This document shows, in pieces, positions 50,912 through 60,057 of a stretch of 64,000 nt of DNA. Source of the stretch: an uncultured Granulosicoccaceae bacterium. Lineage in GTDB: Bacteria > Pseudomonadota > Gammaproteobacteria > Granulosicoccales > Granulosicoccaceae. Under the pieces are notes generated by a model, which saw only the letters and a list, made by a program, of their open reading frames with translations, was not told the DNA's origin and did no database searches. The stretch's first letter is position 1; the number at the start of each line of letters is the position of its first letter. The stretch covers positions 26,546-90,545 of the forward strand of contig CALJNA010000032.1 in NCBI GenBank assembly GCA_937981955.1, written 5' to 3'. The translations under genes and the position numbers were made by a program.

Positions 50912-52057
50912 ATGAAACCGACCGATACACCCAACAACCCATCGGCTAAAACAGGAGTCGCTCCGGCTATGCTGGATATTATTCGCGACTGGTACAACCG
51001 AAATTTTTCAGACCCGCAGGCAGTCATTTTGGCTTTGATGCTGCTGGTGGTTTTCGGTTTGCTGTGGTTGTTTGGCGACATTCTCGCCCCGGTTGTGGTG
51101 GCGCTGGTTCTGGCCTACCTGCTCGAAGGTGTGGTTGCCACGACCGAGCGCTGGGGTGTGCCGCGAACCTTGTCTGTGACCATCGTGCTGCTGCTGTTTA
51201 TTACCCTGTCGTTGCTGGTGTTGTTTGTATTGCTACCAGTGTTGTCGCAACAGGTTACGCAAATTGTGCGCGAACTACCGGGCATGATTGCCAAGGGTCA
51301 AGAGCAGTTACTGCGCTTGCCAGAACTCTACCCAGAAGTGTTTACCGTTGAGCAGATCAACGAAATGATCGCTAACTTTGGTAACGAGGCCGGCAATCTT
51401 GGTCAAACCATTCTGTCTTTCTCTTTGGCAAGGCTCGGCACCATCATCGTTATTACGGTCTATGCCGTGCTTGTGCCGTTCATGGTGTTCTTCACACTAA
51501 AAGACAAAGACAAGTTGCTGGCCTGGGCTAGTACGTTTGTGCCCAAGCGAAGTGAGCTGTCATTTCAGGTTTGGCGCGAAGTGGACCAGAAGATTGCTAA
51601 CTACATTCGCGGCAAGTTTGTTGAAATAGTGATTGTCTGGGTGGCTTCATACATTGTGTTTGCGGTTATGGGGCTGCGATATTCTTTGTTACTGAGTTTT
51701 CTGGTGGGCTTGTCGGTCATTATTCCGTACGTGGGTGCGGTAGTGGTAACCGTCCCTATTGCACTTATCGCATTTTTCCAATGGGGCTTCACAGCTAAAC
51801 TCGGTTACCTGTTATTTGTTTACCAGCTGGTGCAAGTACTCGATGGCAATGTACTGGTGCCGCTGCTGTTTTCTGAAGTGGTCAACCTGCACCCTCTGGC
51901 GATTATTGTCGCTGTGTTGTTTTTCGGTGGGCTGTTTGGTTTATGGGGGGTATTCTTTGCGATTCCGCTCGCCACCCTGATACAGGCAGTGCTCAATGCC
52001 TGGCCAAGAGATGCAAAGAAAGAAAAGCTCAAAGCCAGGGCGAAGCCACAAACCTAG
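50912..52057 (+). CDS. AI-2E family (PerM-type) membrane protein
   Basis: This 381-residue protein has the eight-helix AI-2 exporter/PerM layout, with typical segments LGTIIVITVYAVLVPFMVFFTLKDKDKLL, FVEIVIVWVASYIVFAVMGLRYSLLLSFLVGLSVIIPYVGAVVVTVP and LHPLAIIVAVLFFGGLFGLWGVFFAIPLATLIQAVLNAW. Members have been linked to autoinducer export, sodium/proton exchange or stress, so no definite role is given. ATG 50912 is one codon after a GTG. The gene stands alone, 132 bp after the LysR-type gene. Confidence 0.9.
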   Translation: MKPTDTPNNPSAKTGVAPAMLDIIRDWYNRNFSDPQAVILALMLLVVFGLLWLFGDILAPVVVALVLAYLLEGVVATTERWGVPRTLSVTIVLLLFITLSLLVLFVLLPVLSQQVTQIVRELPGMIAKGQEQLLRLPELYPEVFTVEQINEMIANFGNEAGNLGQTILSFSLARLGTIIVITVYAVLVPFMVFFTLKDKDKLLAWASTFVPKRSELSFQVWREVDQKIANYIRGKFVEIVIVWVASYIVFAVMGLRYSLLLSFLVGLSVIIPYVGAVVVTVPIALIAFFQWGFTAKLGYLLFVYQLVQVLDGNVLVPLLFSEVVNLHPLAIIVAVLFFGGLFGLWGVFFAIPLATLIQAVLNAWPRDAKKEKLKARAKPQT

Positions 52058-52137
52058 TACTGCCAGTTGCGCTGCATGTGCAGATTTTCGTGCTGTTAAT
52101 TTTTGCTGTTCCTGGCTTTGTGCTTTATAACAACAAG

Positions 52138-52599
52138 TTATAAAGCTTTGGTCGCCGCCAGTACTTCATCTACATGTCCCGGCACTTTGACCTTGCGCCA
52201 CTCGGCCTGAAGCACGCCTTTTTCATCAATCAAAAATGTAGAGCGTTCGATGCCTTCGAATTCCTTGCCATACATTTTTTTCATTTTCAGTACTTCATAC
52301 TTTGTGCAAATATCACCGGACTCATCGCTGAGTAAATCGAAATTCAATGCCTGCTTTTCGTGAAATTTCTCGTGGCTTTTCATTGGATCCTGGGAAATGC
52401 CCAGAATGACCGTGTCGGCCTTGGCAAAGGCTTTACAGGCATCGCGAAAGTTCTGACTCTCGGTTGTACACCCGGGAGTTGCATCGCGAGGATAAAAGTA
52501 CAGCACAACCTTGCTGCCTTTTAACGAGCTGAGGCGAACTTTCTTGTCGCCGGTGGCCGGCAAATGAAATGCGGGAGCTGCTTTACCGATTTTTATCAT
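52138..52599 (-). CDS. bcp: Thioredoxin-dependent thiol peroxidase (Bcp/PrxQ)
   Basis: Bcp reduces hydroperoxides. The 153-residue protein has FYPRDATPGCTTESQNFRD with the peroxidatic Cys 44. The resolving Cys usual five residues on is replaced by Gln 49; a different cysteine lies at residue 55. It therefore acts as a 1-Cys enzyme or uses an atypical partner. The rest (KKMYGKEFEGIERSTFLIDEKGVL) is normal. It stands by itself between the PerM-type gene and dapA. Confidence 0.92.
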   Translation of the reverse strand: MIKIGKAAPAFHLPATGDKKVRLSSLKGSKVVLYFYPRDATPGCTTESQNFRDACKAFAKADTVILGISQDPMKSHEKFHEKQALNFDLLSDESGDICTKYEVLKMKKMYGKEFEGIERSTFLIDEKGVLQAEWRKVKVPGHVDEVLAATKAL

Positions 52600-52770
52600 A
52601 GTTCGTGCACCACAAATTGTTCAGAGATTCGACAGGTTTCGGCTGTTCACCGAAGCGCGTTATCGGTTATTTTATCGTGTAAATGAATATCCGCCTGCGG
52701 CGCACTGTCATATACAATGAGCGAGTGACGCAGTGCGTGCTGTGCGCACCGACTATAGCGAGGAATTTTC

Positions 52771-53646
52771 ATGTATCAGGGCAGTATGGTGGCTTTGGCA
52801 ACGCCAATGCTGGATGACGGTTCAATTGATCAGGCCGCATTGGCCCAACTTGTTGAATTTCATATAGATGCGGGTACCGACGCCATTGTGGCTGTGGGCA
52901 CCAGTGGCGAGTCGGCAACCTTATCGGTGCCAGAACATGCCGATGTCATCAAACAAGTGGTCGATCTGGTGAAAAAACGCATACCGGTCATCGCTGGTAC
53001 TGGAGCAAATTCCACGTCCGAAGCCATCGAGCTGACCACTCATGCTGCGGCCGCGGGTGCAGATGCCTGTTTGCTGGTTACACCTTATTACAACAAGCCT
53101 GCCCAGGAAGGTCTATACCAACACTTTAAGCGCATTGCAGAGGCCGTCGCGATACCGCAGATTTTGTACAACGTTCCTGGCCGCACCGCGGTGGACATGC
53201 AAGTTGCAACCACTGCACGCTTGTCTAAGATCAGTAACATTATCGGTATTAAAGAAGCTTTTGGTACCGTTGAGCGCATCAGTGAGTTGGTTAGTGCGTG
53301 CGGTGATGATTTTATAGTGCTTACCGGAGATGACGGTACGGCACGGGAAAGTATTCTGGCCGGTGCTAAAGGTAATATCTCTGTCACCGCGAACGTAGCA
53401 CCGGCGCTCATGCACAACATGTGCGTTGCTGCTCTGGCAGGCGACAAAGCGACCGCTGAAGAAATCGATGCCAAAATGGCCGATCTGCACTCGTCTTTGT
53501 TTATTGAATCGAACCCCATACCGGTTAAGTGGGCATTGCAGCAAATGGGGAAAATGGGTCCCGGAATTCGTTTGCCATTGACACCACTGGACAGTCAGTA
53601 CCACGAAATGGTTCGCGCCGCGTTAGTTAAAGCAGGTGCACTTTAG
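52771..53646 (+). CDS. dapA: 4-hydroxy-tetrahydrodipicolinate synthase
   Basis: DapA condenses pyruvate and aspartate semialdehyde in lysine and diaminopimelate synthesis. The 291-residue aldolase-type barrel has GTSGESATLSVPEH, AAGADACLLVTPYYNKPAQEG, the tyrosine loop ILYNVPGRTAVDM and the Schiff-base lysine in IIGIKEAFGTVERI. A GAGGA ribosome binding site lies seven bases before ATG 52771. bamC follows at 21 bp, the order seen in E. coli. Confidence 0.97.
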   Translation: MYQGSMVALATPMLDDGSIDQAALAQLVEFHIDAGTDAIVAVGTSGESATLSVPEHADVIKQVVDLVKKRIPVIAGTGANSTSEAIELTTHAAAAGADACLLVTPYYNKPAQEGLYQHFKRIAEAVAIPQILYNVPGRTAVDMQVATTARLSKISNIIGIKEAFGTVERISELVSACGDDFIVLTGDDGTARESILAGAKGNISVTANVAPALMHNMCVAALAGDKATAEEIDAKMADLHSSLFIESNPIPVKWALQQMGKMGPGIRLPLTPLDSQYHEMVRAALVKAGAL

Positions 53647-53667
53647 CGTTAGTTGAGAAGGTTACCG

Positions 53668-54663
53668 ATGATACGAATGAACAAAAGCGTTTTTCTGTTA
53701 CCAGTAATCGGGATCAGTCTGGTTGTTACCAGCTGTGGGTTTAACAATTCACCAAGTAGCCCGGACGTTATCTATGATGAAAGCGCACTGGATGCAAAAC
53801 AGCTTCAGGTGCCACCGGATTTAACCAACATCAGTAACGGTGAGCAGTTCATTCTTCCGGGTCGTGAGCCTGGCTCATTGTCGCGTAATCGTTTGTTGCC
53901 GACATTTCAATCTGCCAGGTATATACGTTCCGGTGATCAAAACTGGCTTGAGCTGGAACAGCCTGCCGAGTCAATCTGGCCTTTGGTACTCGACTTCATC
54001 AAACAACAGAAAATGGTGGTGGAAAAAACCGAACCTACATCAGGGCTCATATTTACCCAATGGCGCTCGGCGACAGACAAAGCCAATGGCGGCATACTGA
54101 AAAATCTGATCTCCAATGAGACTGTGTTGGCTCGTCATGCGTTTCGATTGGAGCGTAGCGGCAATGGTACTCGCGTGTTTGCCCGCACCATGCAGCTTGA
54201 GGCTGACGTGGTCAAATCGCTGGGCAGTAATGAATGGCCTGCGTCGAGCCATAATCCAGAGGAAGTATCAGAAGTACTGACGCGTTTGCTGGTATTTCTT
54301 GGTGCTGAAGAACAAAAAGCCAAAGGCATTTTGTCTGAACCGCAAGCCAAAGCCATACTTGACGATGCTGAGCTGCAAACCACCTCTACCGGCAGCCAGC
54401 TGGTGGTACATAAGGGTTTCACACCATCGTTTAATGATGTAAAAAACGCAGCCGAGAAACTGGACTACACCATTGTGCAAAGCGATGGCAGTGTTGGCCG
54501 AATTCAAATAACCAATTCAGCCGAAGCCGAACCGCTACTTATTTCGTTAACACCCGTACATGTCAGTGCGGTGCGCGTTGTAGTATTGCAAAAAGGTGGT
54601 GCAAGACTGGACAAGGAACGAGAGCTGTCGATACTGACGGCGCTGCATGAGCAAATTATATAA
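53668..54663 (+). CDS. bamC: Outer-membrane assembly lipoprotein BamC (NlpB)
   Basis: BamC is an accessory lipoprotein of the BAM complex that inserts outer-membrane barrels. The 331-residue protein has a lipoprotein signal (LPVIGISLVVTSC), the unstructured N-terminal segment with YDESALDAKQLQVPPDL that contacts BamD, and two helix-grip domains. ATG 53668 follows GAGAAGG at a six-base gap. It sits behind dapA, the standard location, and is followed without a gap by the metallo-hydrolase gene. Confidence 0.9.
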   Translation: MIRMNKSVFLLPVIGISLVVTSCGFNNSPSSPDVIYDESALDAKQLQVPPDLTNISNGEQFILPGREPGSLSRNRLLPTFQSARYIRSGDQNWLELEQPAESIWPLVLDFIKQQKMVVEKTEPTSGLIFTQWRSATDKANGGILKNLISNETVLARHAFRLERSGNGTRVFARTMQLEADVVKSLGSNEWPASSHNPEEVSEVLTRLLVFLGAEEQKAKGILSEPQAKAILDDAELQTTSTGSQLVVHKGFTPSFNDVKNAAEKLDYTIVQSDGSVGRIQITNSAEAEPLLISLTPVHVSAVRVVVLQKGGARLDKERELSILTALHEQII

Positions 54664-55503
54664 GTGTTGCAGGTCGCGTCGCTGGGAAGTGGCAGTGCTG
54701 GCAATGCGCTGCTGGTTCGATCGGAAAATACCTTACTGCTGCTCGACTGTGGTTTTACGTTAAAAGAAACTACGGCTCGTATGGCCGGGCTGGGTTTGTC
54801 GCCGGCCAACATCGACGCAATACTGCTGTCGCACGAACATGGTGACCATGTGCGCGGTGTTGGCCCGCTATCGAGAAAGTTTGCCAAGCCAGTCTGGTTA
54901 ACCCATGGCACCTACAACGCTTTGCGCGACAACCGTTTTACGCACACCAATCTTATTTCTGCTCACCAGGCTTTCAGCATCGGCGATATTCATATTGATC
55001 CTTTTCCAACACCGCACGATGCCGCGGAATCCTGCCAGTATGTTTTTTCGCGCAATGAAGTTCGTTTCGCATGCGTGACTGATCTGGGTACATGCACACC
55101 ACACGTTGAAGAAAAGCTGGCAGGTGTGACAGGCTTACTGGTGGAAAGTAATTACGATGAAACCATGCTCAGTAATGGTCCTTATCCACCAAGTCTGCAA
55201 GCGCGTATACGTTCAGACTTTGGTCATCTTGGTAACGTGCAGGCAGGTGAGCTGGTAAAACGGCTCGATCATGCTGGCATGCAAACCATTTTACTGGGAC
55301 ATTTAAGCGAACAGAACAATACCGATGATGCAGCTGCTGCAACCATGAAACAACACGTCGCAACAGCCCATGATCGTGTAACCGTATTACAACAACACAG
55401 TCACAGTCGGTGGTTTGATATCAGGCACTCGAATGCTGCGGAGTCAGACAGCCCGAACAAACCGGCGAATAAAAAGACAGAGACTTCAGCCGAACTTGCG
55501 TAG
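54664..55503 (+). CDS. MBL-fold metallo-hydrolase (YycJ-like)
   Basis: This 279-residue beta-lactamase-fold hydrolase carries the metal motif [10 protein letters not shown] and [13 protein letters not shown] at its start. The later [38 protein letters not shown] and [11 protein letters not shown] match the YycJ/WalJ branch. GTG 54664 directly follows the bamC stop. Substrate unknown; YycJ is thought to act on DNA or cyclic phosphate. Its last 18 bases overlap the dxs gene on the opposite strand. Confidence 0.88.
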   Translation: MLQVASLGSGSAGNALLVRSENTLLLLDCGFTLKETTARMAGLGLSPANIDAILLSHEHGDHVRGVGPLSRKFAKPVWLTHGTYNALRDNRFTHTNLISAHQAFSIGDIHIDPFPTPHDAAESCQYVFSRNEVRFACVTDLGTCTPHVEEKLAGVTGLLVESNYDETMLSNGPYPPSLQARIRSDFGHLGNVQAGELVKRLDHAGMQTILLGHLSEQNNTDDAAAATMKQHVATAHDRVTVLQQHSHSRWFDIRHSNAAESDSPNKPANKKTETSAELA

Positions 55504-57393
55504 CGCATCTTCTGCGCTAACGACTGCGTCAATCTGAGATCGAAGTCCGACTTCGTCGAGCAGGCAATGTGCGAGCAATTCATTTCGATCGCCATGTTCA
55601 ACAAATTCATCCGGCAAGCCGATGATTTTTATTGAAGTGATGCTGTCAGTTGTTGACAAATATTCAGCAACCCCCGCACCTGCACCACCGGCAACTGCAT
55701 TTTCTTCAACGGTAATTAAAAGCTTGTGCGTCGCTGCAAGTGCATCGATCAGCTTGGTATCCAGAGGTTTGACAAAACGCATATTCACCAACGAGTAACC
55801 CAACTCTTCTGCCACGGCTTTTGCTGGTGCCAACATGGTGCCGAATGCGAGTATGGCAACATCTTTACCGTGCTTTAACTGAACGGCTTCGCCAATTGGA
55901 ATGGCCTGCATGGTTTCATCGACGGGTTCGCCAGGACCGGATCCTCGAGGGTAACGAACCGATGACGGGCCATCGAGTTTGTAGCCGGTGTACAACATTT
56001 GCCTGGTTTCATTTTCATCGGCGGGTGCCATGATCACCATGTTTGGTAAGCAACGCATAAAGCTGAAGTCGAAGCTGCCTGCATGAGTAGGGCCGTCAGG
56101 TCCCACCAGGCCTGCGCGATCAATCGCAAACAGTACCGGCAAATTTTGTACGGCAACGTCGTGAACCAGCTGATCGTACGCGCGTTGCAGAAACGTTGAG
56201 TAAATGGCCACTACCGGTTTTTTACCGCCGCAGGCAAGACCTGCTGCCAGCGTGACTGCATGCTGTTCGGCAATACCCACATCGAAATACTGATCCGGAA
56301 AGCGTTGCTCAAACTCAACCATGCCAGAGCCTTCGCGCATGGCTGGTGTAATGCCAACGACATTGTGATCTTTTTCGGCCATGTCACACAGCCACTGACC
56401 AAATACTTGTGTGTAAGTGGGAGAGTTTGATTTGCTGCTCTTCAGGCTTTTACCAGTGGCAGGATCAAAGGGCGTCATGGCATGCATGGCCAACGGGTCT
56501 TCTTCGGCAAATTTATAGCCGTGGCCTTTCTTTGTTACCACGTGCAGAAACAGCGGGCCTTTGAGTTCGCGCATGTTTGCAAGTACATCCGCCAGCGAAC
56601 CAACGTCGTGCCCGTCAACGGGTCCGAAATAGTTAAAGCCGAGTTCCTCGAACAAGGTGCATGGAACAACCATGCCTTTAACATGTTCTTCAGTTCGTCT
56701 GGCCAGTTCGAGCATGGTTGGCACTTTACTTAAAACGCGCTTACTGCCTTCACGTGCGCCCGATACAAACTTGCCGGTCAATATGCGCGCCAGGTATTTG
56801 TTCATGGCGCCCACGTTGGGTGAAATCGACATGTCGTTATCGTTCAGGACAACAATCATGTCGGCTCTGACACCACCCGCATGATTAAGCGCTTCGTACG
56901 CCAGTCCTGCTGTGAGGGCTCCGTCGCCGATGACGGCTACCGTTTTTTGTTGATCCTGTGGCTCTTTGTCGGCGTTGGTTTGTTGCGCTGCCAGCGCCAT
57001 GCCCAGCGCGGCACTGACCGATGTGCTTGAGTGGCCCACACCAAAGGTGTCGTAACTGGATTCCTCACGGTTCGGAAAACCGGCCAGTCCACCTCGTTTG
57101 CGCATGGTGTCCATACGGTCGCGGCGACCGGTGATGATCTTGTGGCCGTAGGTTTGATGGCCCACATCCCAAACCAGCTGATCTACCGGCGTGTTGAAAA
57201 CGTAGTGAAGCGCAACTGTCAGTTCAATCGTGCCCAGGCTTGCACCCAGGTGACCGCCCGTAACAGCAACTGACTCGATCAGGAACTGACGAAGTTCGTC
57301 ACAAAACTGTGGTAGCTGTTCTTCATCCAGTTGACGTAAATCAGCAGGGGAGTTGACCGTCGACAGCAGTGGAAAAGGGTCCGTTGTATTCAT
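55486..57393 (-). CDS. dxs: 1-deoxy-D-xylulose-5-phosphate synthase
   Basis: Dxs makes DXP from pyruvate and glyceraldehyde 3-phosphate, the first step of the MEP isoprenoid pathway. The 635-residue thiamine-diphosphate enzyme has [39 protein letters not shown] and [10 protein letters not shown]. The second half carries [21 protein letters not shown] and the tail [19 protein letters not shown]. It follows ispA on the same strand; a short GC hairpin (57414-57431) lies between them. Confidence 0.97.
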   Translation of the reverse strand: MNTTDPFPLLSTVNSPADLRQLDEEQLPQFCDELRQFLIESVAVTGGHLGASLGTIELTVALHYVFNTPVDQLVWDVGHQTYGHKIITGRRDRMDTMRKRGGLAGFPNREESSYDTFGVGHSSTSVSAALGMALAAQQTNADKEPQDQQKTVAVIGDGALTAGLAYEALNHAGGVRADMIVVLNDNDMSISPNVGAMNKYLARILTGKFVSGAREGSKRVLSKVPTMLELARRTEEHVKGMVVPCTLFEELGFNYFGPVDGHDVGSLADVLANMRELKGPLFLHVVTKKGHGYKFAEEDPLAMHAMTPFDPATGKSLKSSKSNSPTYTQVFGQWLCDMAEKDHNVVGITPAMREGSGMVEFEQRFPDQYFDVGIAEQHAVTLAAGLACGGKKPVVAIYSTFLQRAYDQLVHDVAVQNLPVLFAIDRAGLVGPDGPTHAGSFDFSFMRCLPNMVIMAPADENETRQMLYTGYKLDGPSSVRYPRGSGPGEPVDETMQAIPIGEAVQLKHGKDVAILAFGTMLAPAKAVAEELGYSLVNMRFVKPLDTKLIDALAATHKLLITVEENAVAGGAGAGVAEYLSTTDSITSIKIIGLPDEFVEHGDRNELLAHCLLDEVGLRSQIDAVVSAEDALRKFG

Positions 57394-57413
57394 TTACAAT
57401 CGCTTTCTCAATA

Positions 57414-57431
57414 CCCCGCGATTATGCGGGG
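57414..57431. other. 6-bp GC hairpin between ispA and dxs
   Basis: CCCCGC (57414-57419) and GCGGGG (57426-57431) form a perfect 6-bp stem around GATTAT, in the 92-bp gap that separates ispA from dxs. In the transcribed direction the following bases TATTGAGAAAG are not a U-tract, so it is a weak candidate for an attenuator or mRNA-stabilising stem. Confidence 0.4.
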
Positions 57432-57485
57432 AGAAGGCCGCTGCTGACAAGCGGTGCGGTATCGGATTTAACGTATCGATAACAT

Positions 57486-58379
57486 CTAATTGGTTCTTTT
57501 GACGATGAATTCTGATAATTGCCGCAGTTCATCAAATTCGGTGCCCAGACCTTCCAGAGCGTCCATAGCCGTGTTGTGCATGTTCTGGGCATAGGTTTTT
57601 GCGCCATCCAGGCCCAGTAGCGCCGGGTACGTGGGTTTGTTCAGTGCCATGTCAGCACCCTGAGTTTTACCCAGTGTTTCGGTATCTCCGGTGATATCCA
57701 GAATGTCATCGACAATCTGAAAAGACAATCCGATAGCCCCTGCGTAAGCATCGATTTTCTGCTCCAGTTCCTTGTTGGCATCAGGCGCTGCCAGAACCGC
57801 CAATCGCGCGCTGGCGCGAATCAGCGCACCGGTTTTATATCGGTGCATATTTTCCAGTTCAGGCAGTTTCAGGGTTTTGCCGACCGATTCCAGGTCGATG
57901 GCCTGACCTTCAGCCATGCCAGTTGCACCACTGGCTTCACCCAGGATTGCCACCATGTTCAATTTAGCTTCGGCTGAAAGCTGTTGATCCGGATTAATTG
58001 CCAGAACCGAAAAAGCCAATGCCTGCAAAGCATCACCAGCCAGAATGGCAGTGGCTTCATCGAATTTTTTATGTAGCGTTGGCTGGCCGCGGCGCAGATC
58101 GTCGTCGTCCATTGCGGGCAGATCGTCGTGCACTAATGAATACGCGTGCATCATTTCTACCGAGCAGGCAGGTACGTCGAGTCGTTCCAGCGGAATACCC
58201 AGTGCGTTCCCGGTGGCATAGGTTAATACTGGCCTGACGCGTTTACCACCATTGGTGATGGCGTAACGCATCGCATCCTGCAAGCGCGTTGCCGACGAGG
58301 TAGTACTGGGTAGATAGTGATCCAGAACGCTATCAACGCGAGACTTATATGAGCTCAGCCGTGTGTCGAAGTCATTCAC
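57486..58379 (-). CDS. ispA: Farnesyl diphosphate synthase
   Basis: IspA condenses IPP with DMAPP and GPP to farnesyl diphosphate. The 297-residue trans-prenyltransferase has the first aspartate-rich motif LVHDDLPAMDDDDLRRGQPT and the second QIVDDILDITGD, with GKRVRPVLTY near the start. GTG 58379 is the start. It overlaps xseB by eight bases and precedes dxs, the common xseB-ispA-dxs order. Confidence 0.96.
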   Translation of the reverse strand: MNDFDTRLSSYKSRVDSVLDHYLPSTTSSATRLQDAMRYAITNGGKRVRPVLTYATGNALGIPLERLDVPACSVEMMHAYSLVHDDLPAMDDDDLRRGQPTLHKKFDEATAILAGDALQALAFSVLAINPDQQLSAEAKLNMVAILGEASGATGMAEGQAIDLESVGKTLKLPELENMHRYKTGALIRASARLAVLAAPDANKELEQKIDAYAGAIGLSFQIVDDILDITGDTETLGKTQGADMALNKPTYPALLGLDGAKTYAQNMHNTAMDALEGLGTEFDELRQLSEFIVKRTN

Positions 58380-58638
58380 TGTCTGAATCGAATTCGCTGA
58401 GTTCTTCCTCTCCGTTTTCGCTGGTGAGCACCTTCACTTTTTGCTCTGCGGCCACAAGGCTTTGTTGACAGAAACGCGCCAAAGCCACACCGCGTTCGAA
58501 TTGTGTCAGTGATTTGTCCAGTGGTTGATCGCCGGTTTCAAGCGTTTTCACGATCGTTTCAAGCTCGCCAAGCGCATCTTCGAACCGCGTGGATTTTGGA
58601 ATTTTAACCGCTTTCTGGGCCACCACTTTTCCTTGCAC
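58372..58638 (-). CDS. xseB: Exodeoxyribonuclease VII small subunit
   Basis: XseB pairs with XseA to degrade single-stranded DNA from both ends. The 88-residue protein has the core FEDALGELETIVKTLETGDQPLDKSLTQFERGVALARFCQQSLVAAEQKV and an acidic tail. GTG 58638 starts the frame. It overlaps ispA by eight bases, indicating coupling. No xseA is present in the window. Confidence 0.94.
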   Translation of the reverse strand: MQGKVVAQKAVKIPKSTRFEDALGELETIVKTLETGDQPLDKSLTQFERGVALARFCQQSLVAAEQKVKVLTSENGEEELSEFDSDSE

Positions 58639-58655
58639 AGGTATTGTTACTGTGG

Positions 58656-60017
58656 CTAGTCTAGCAAATCGAGGGCTTCGTGAAGCCGATGTATGCCATC
58701 GACCCGAAATCCTTTAATCGGACTTTTTGGTTTGTTGGCTTTTGCCACAATGGCTCGTTTGAAACCGTGTTTTGCTGCTTCGTGCAACCGTTCTTCGCCA
58801 TTGGCAACCGGGCGGACCTCACCGGCAAGGCCAATTTCGCCAAAAACCACCAGATCGGCCGGCAGTGGACGATCACGAAACGACGACAGTGCAGCAAGCA
58901 GCACCGGTAAATCGGCAGCAGTTTCTGAAATTCGTACACCACCCACAACATTCACATAGACGTCCTGGTCAAACATGGCGATGCCGGCATGCCTGTGCAT
59001 CACGGCAAGCAGCATGGCTAGCCGGTTTTGCTCCAGGCCCAGCGCAACGCGTCGTGGACTGCCTGCATGGCTGGTATCAACCAGAGCCTGCGCTTCGACC
59101 AACAATGGTCGTGTGCCTTCGCGTGTAACCAGAATGACACTGCCACTAACAGGCTCGGGGTGTTTGGATAGAAAAATAGCCGATGGGTTTTTGACTACTT
59201 GCAGGCCTTTCTCCGCCATGGCAAAAACGCCTAGCTCGTTCACTGCACCGAAACGGTTTTTAACGGCGCGGATAACGCGATAGCGGCTGCCTGGATCGCC
59301 TTCGAAATAAAGCACTGTGTCAACCATGTGTTCAAGCACGCGCGGCCCGGCCAGCGCGCCTTCCTTGGTGACATGACCAACCAGGAAAATGGCCGTGCCG
59401 TTTTGCTTCGCATAACGCACAAGCCTTGCAGCACTCTCGCGCACTTGCGCCACAGCGCCAGGAGCTGAGTTAAGTAGCTCGGTGTACATTGTTTGAATCG
59501 AATCGATGACCATGAAGTCCGGTTTTTCTTTGTCGGCATGGGCAAGGATGGCTTCAACCCGCGTCTCTGCAAGCAAACGAAGATGGTCTTGTGGCAGTTC
59601 GAGTCGTTTGGCGCGCATGGCGACTTGTTGCAATGATTCTTCACCGGTTATGTACAGCGTGCGGTGACTTGTTGACAGGTTCGCCAGGCATTGCACCAGT
59701 AAGGTCGATTTACCTATGCCGGGATCGCCACCAAGCAGTGTCACTGAACCGTTAACCAAGCCACCGCCAAGGACTCTGTCTAACTCACTCAGGCCAGTGC
59801 CAACTCGTGCTTCTGCCTGCAGCGATACGTTAGACGCTGCAGTTATTTTGCTGTTACCCGCATAACCTTCAAAGCGAGGGTGTGTGGTTTTAGCAGCACC
59901 GGAACTAACGCTTTCTTCGAGCGTGTTCCAGGCGCCGCAGTCACCACACTGGCCATTCCATTTGCTGGCAACAGCACCACAGTCGGTGCACTGATATTGA
60001 GATTTGTTTTTCGACAT
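58656..60017 (-). CDS. radA: DNA repair protein RadA (Sms)
   Basis: RadA is a RecA-like ATPase that drives branch migration in recombination repair. The 453-residue protein begins with the four-cysteine zinc finger CTDCGAVASKWNGQCGDC and has the P-loop GGDPGIGKSTLL. The RadA motif VKNRFGAVNELGVFAM and a Lon-protease-like C-terminal domain (SLQ...DVYVNVVGGVRISETAADLPVLLA) follow. Length is standard. It lies between the CNNM-type gene and xseB on the same strand. Confidence 0.96.
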   Translation of the reverse strand: MSKNKSQYQCTDCGAVASKWNGQCGDCGAWNTLEESVSSGAAKTTHPRFEGYAGNSKITAASNVSLQAEARVGTGLSELDRVLGGGLVNGSVTLLGGDPGIGKSTLLVQCLANLSTSHRTLYITGEESLQQVAMRAKRLELPQDHLRLLAETRVEAILAHADKEKPDFMVIDSIQTMYTELLNSAPGAVAQVRESAARLVRYAKQNGTAIFLVGHVTKEGALAGPRVLEHMVDTVLYFEGDPGSRYRVIRAVKNRFGAVNELGVFAMAEKGLQVVKNPSAIFLSKHPEPVSGSVILVTREGTRPLLVEAQALVDTSHAGSPRRVALGLEQNRLAMLLAVMHRHAGIAMFDQDVYVNVVGGVRISETAADLPVLLAALSSFRDRPLPADLVVFGEIGLAGEVRPVANGEERLHEAAKHGFKRAIVAKANKPKSPIKGFRVDGIHRLHEALDLLD

Positions 60018-60057
60018 GAATTATGCGGTAACGGTTGTGGCGTTACGGGCAATGCAG

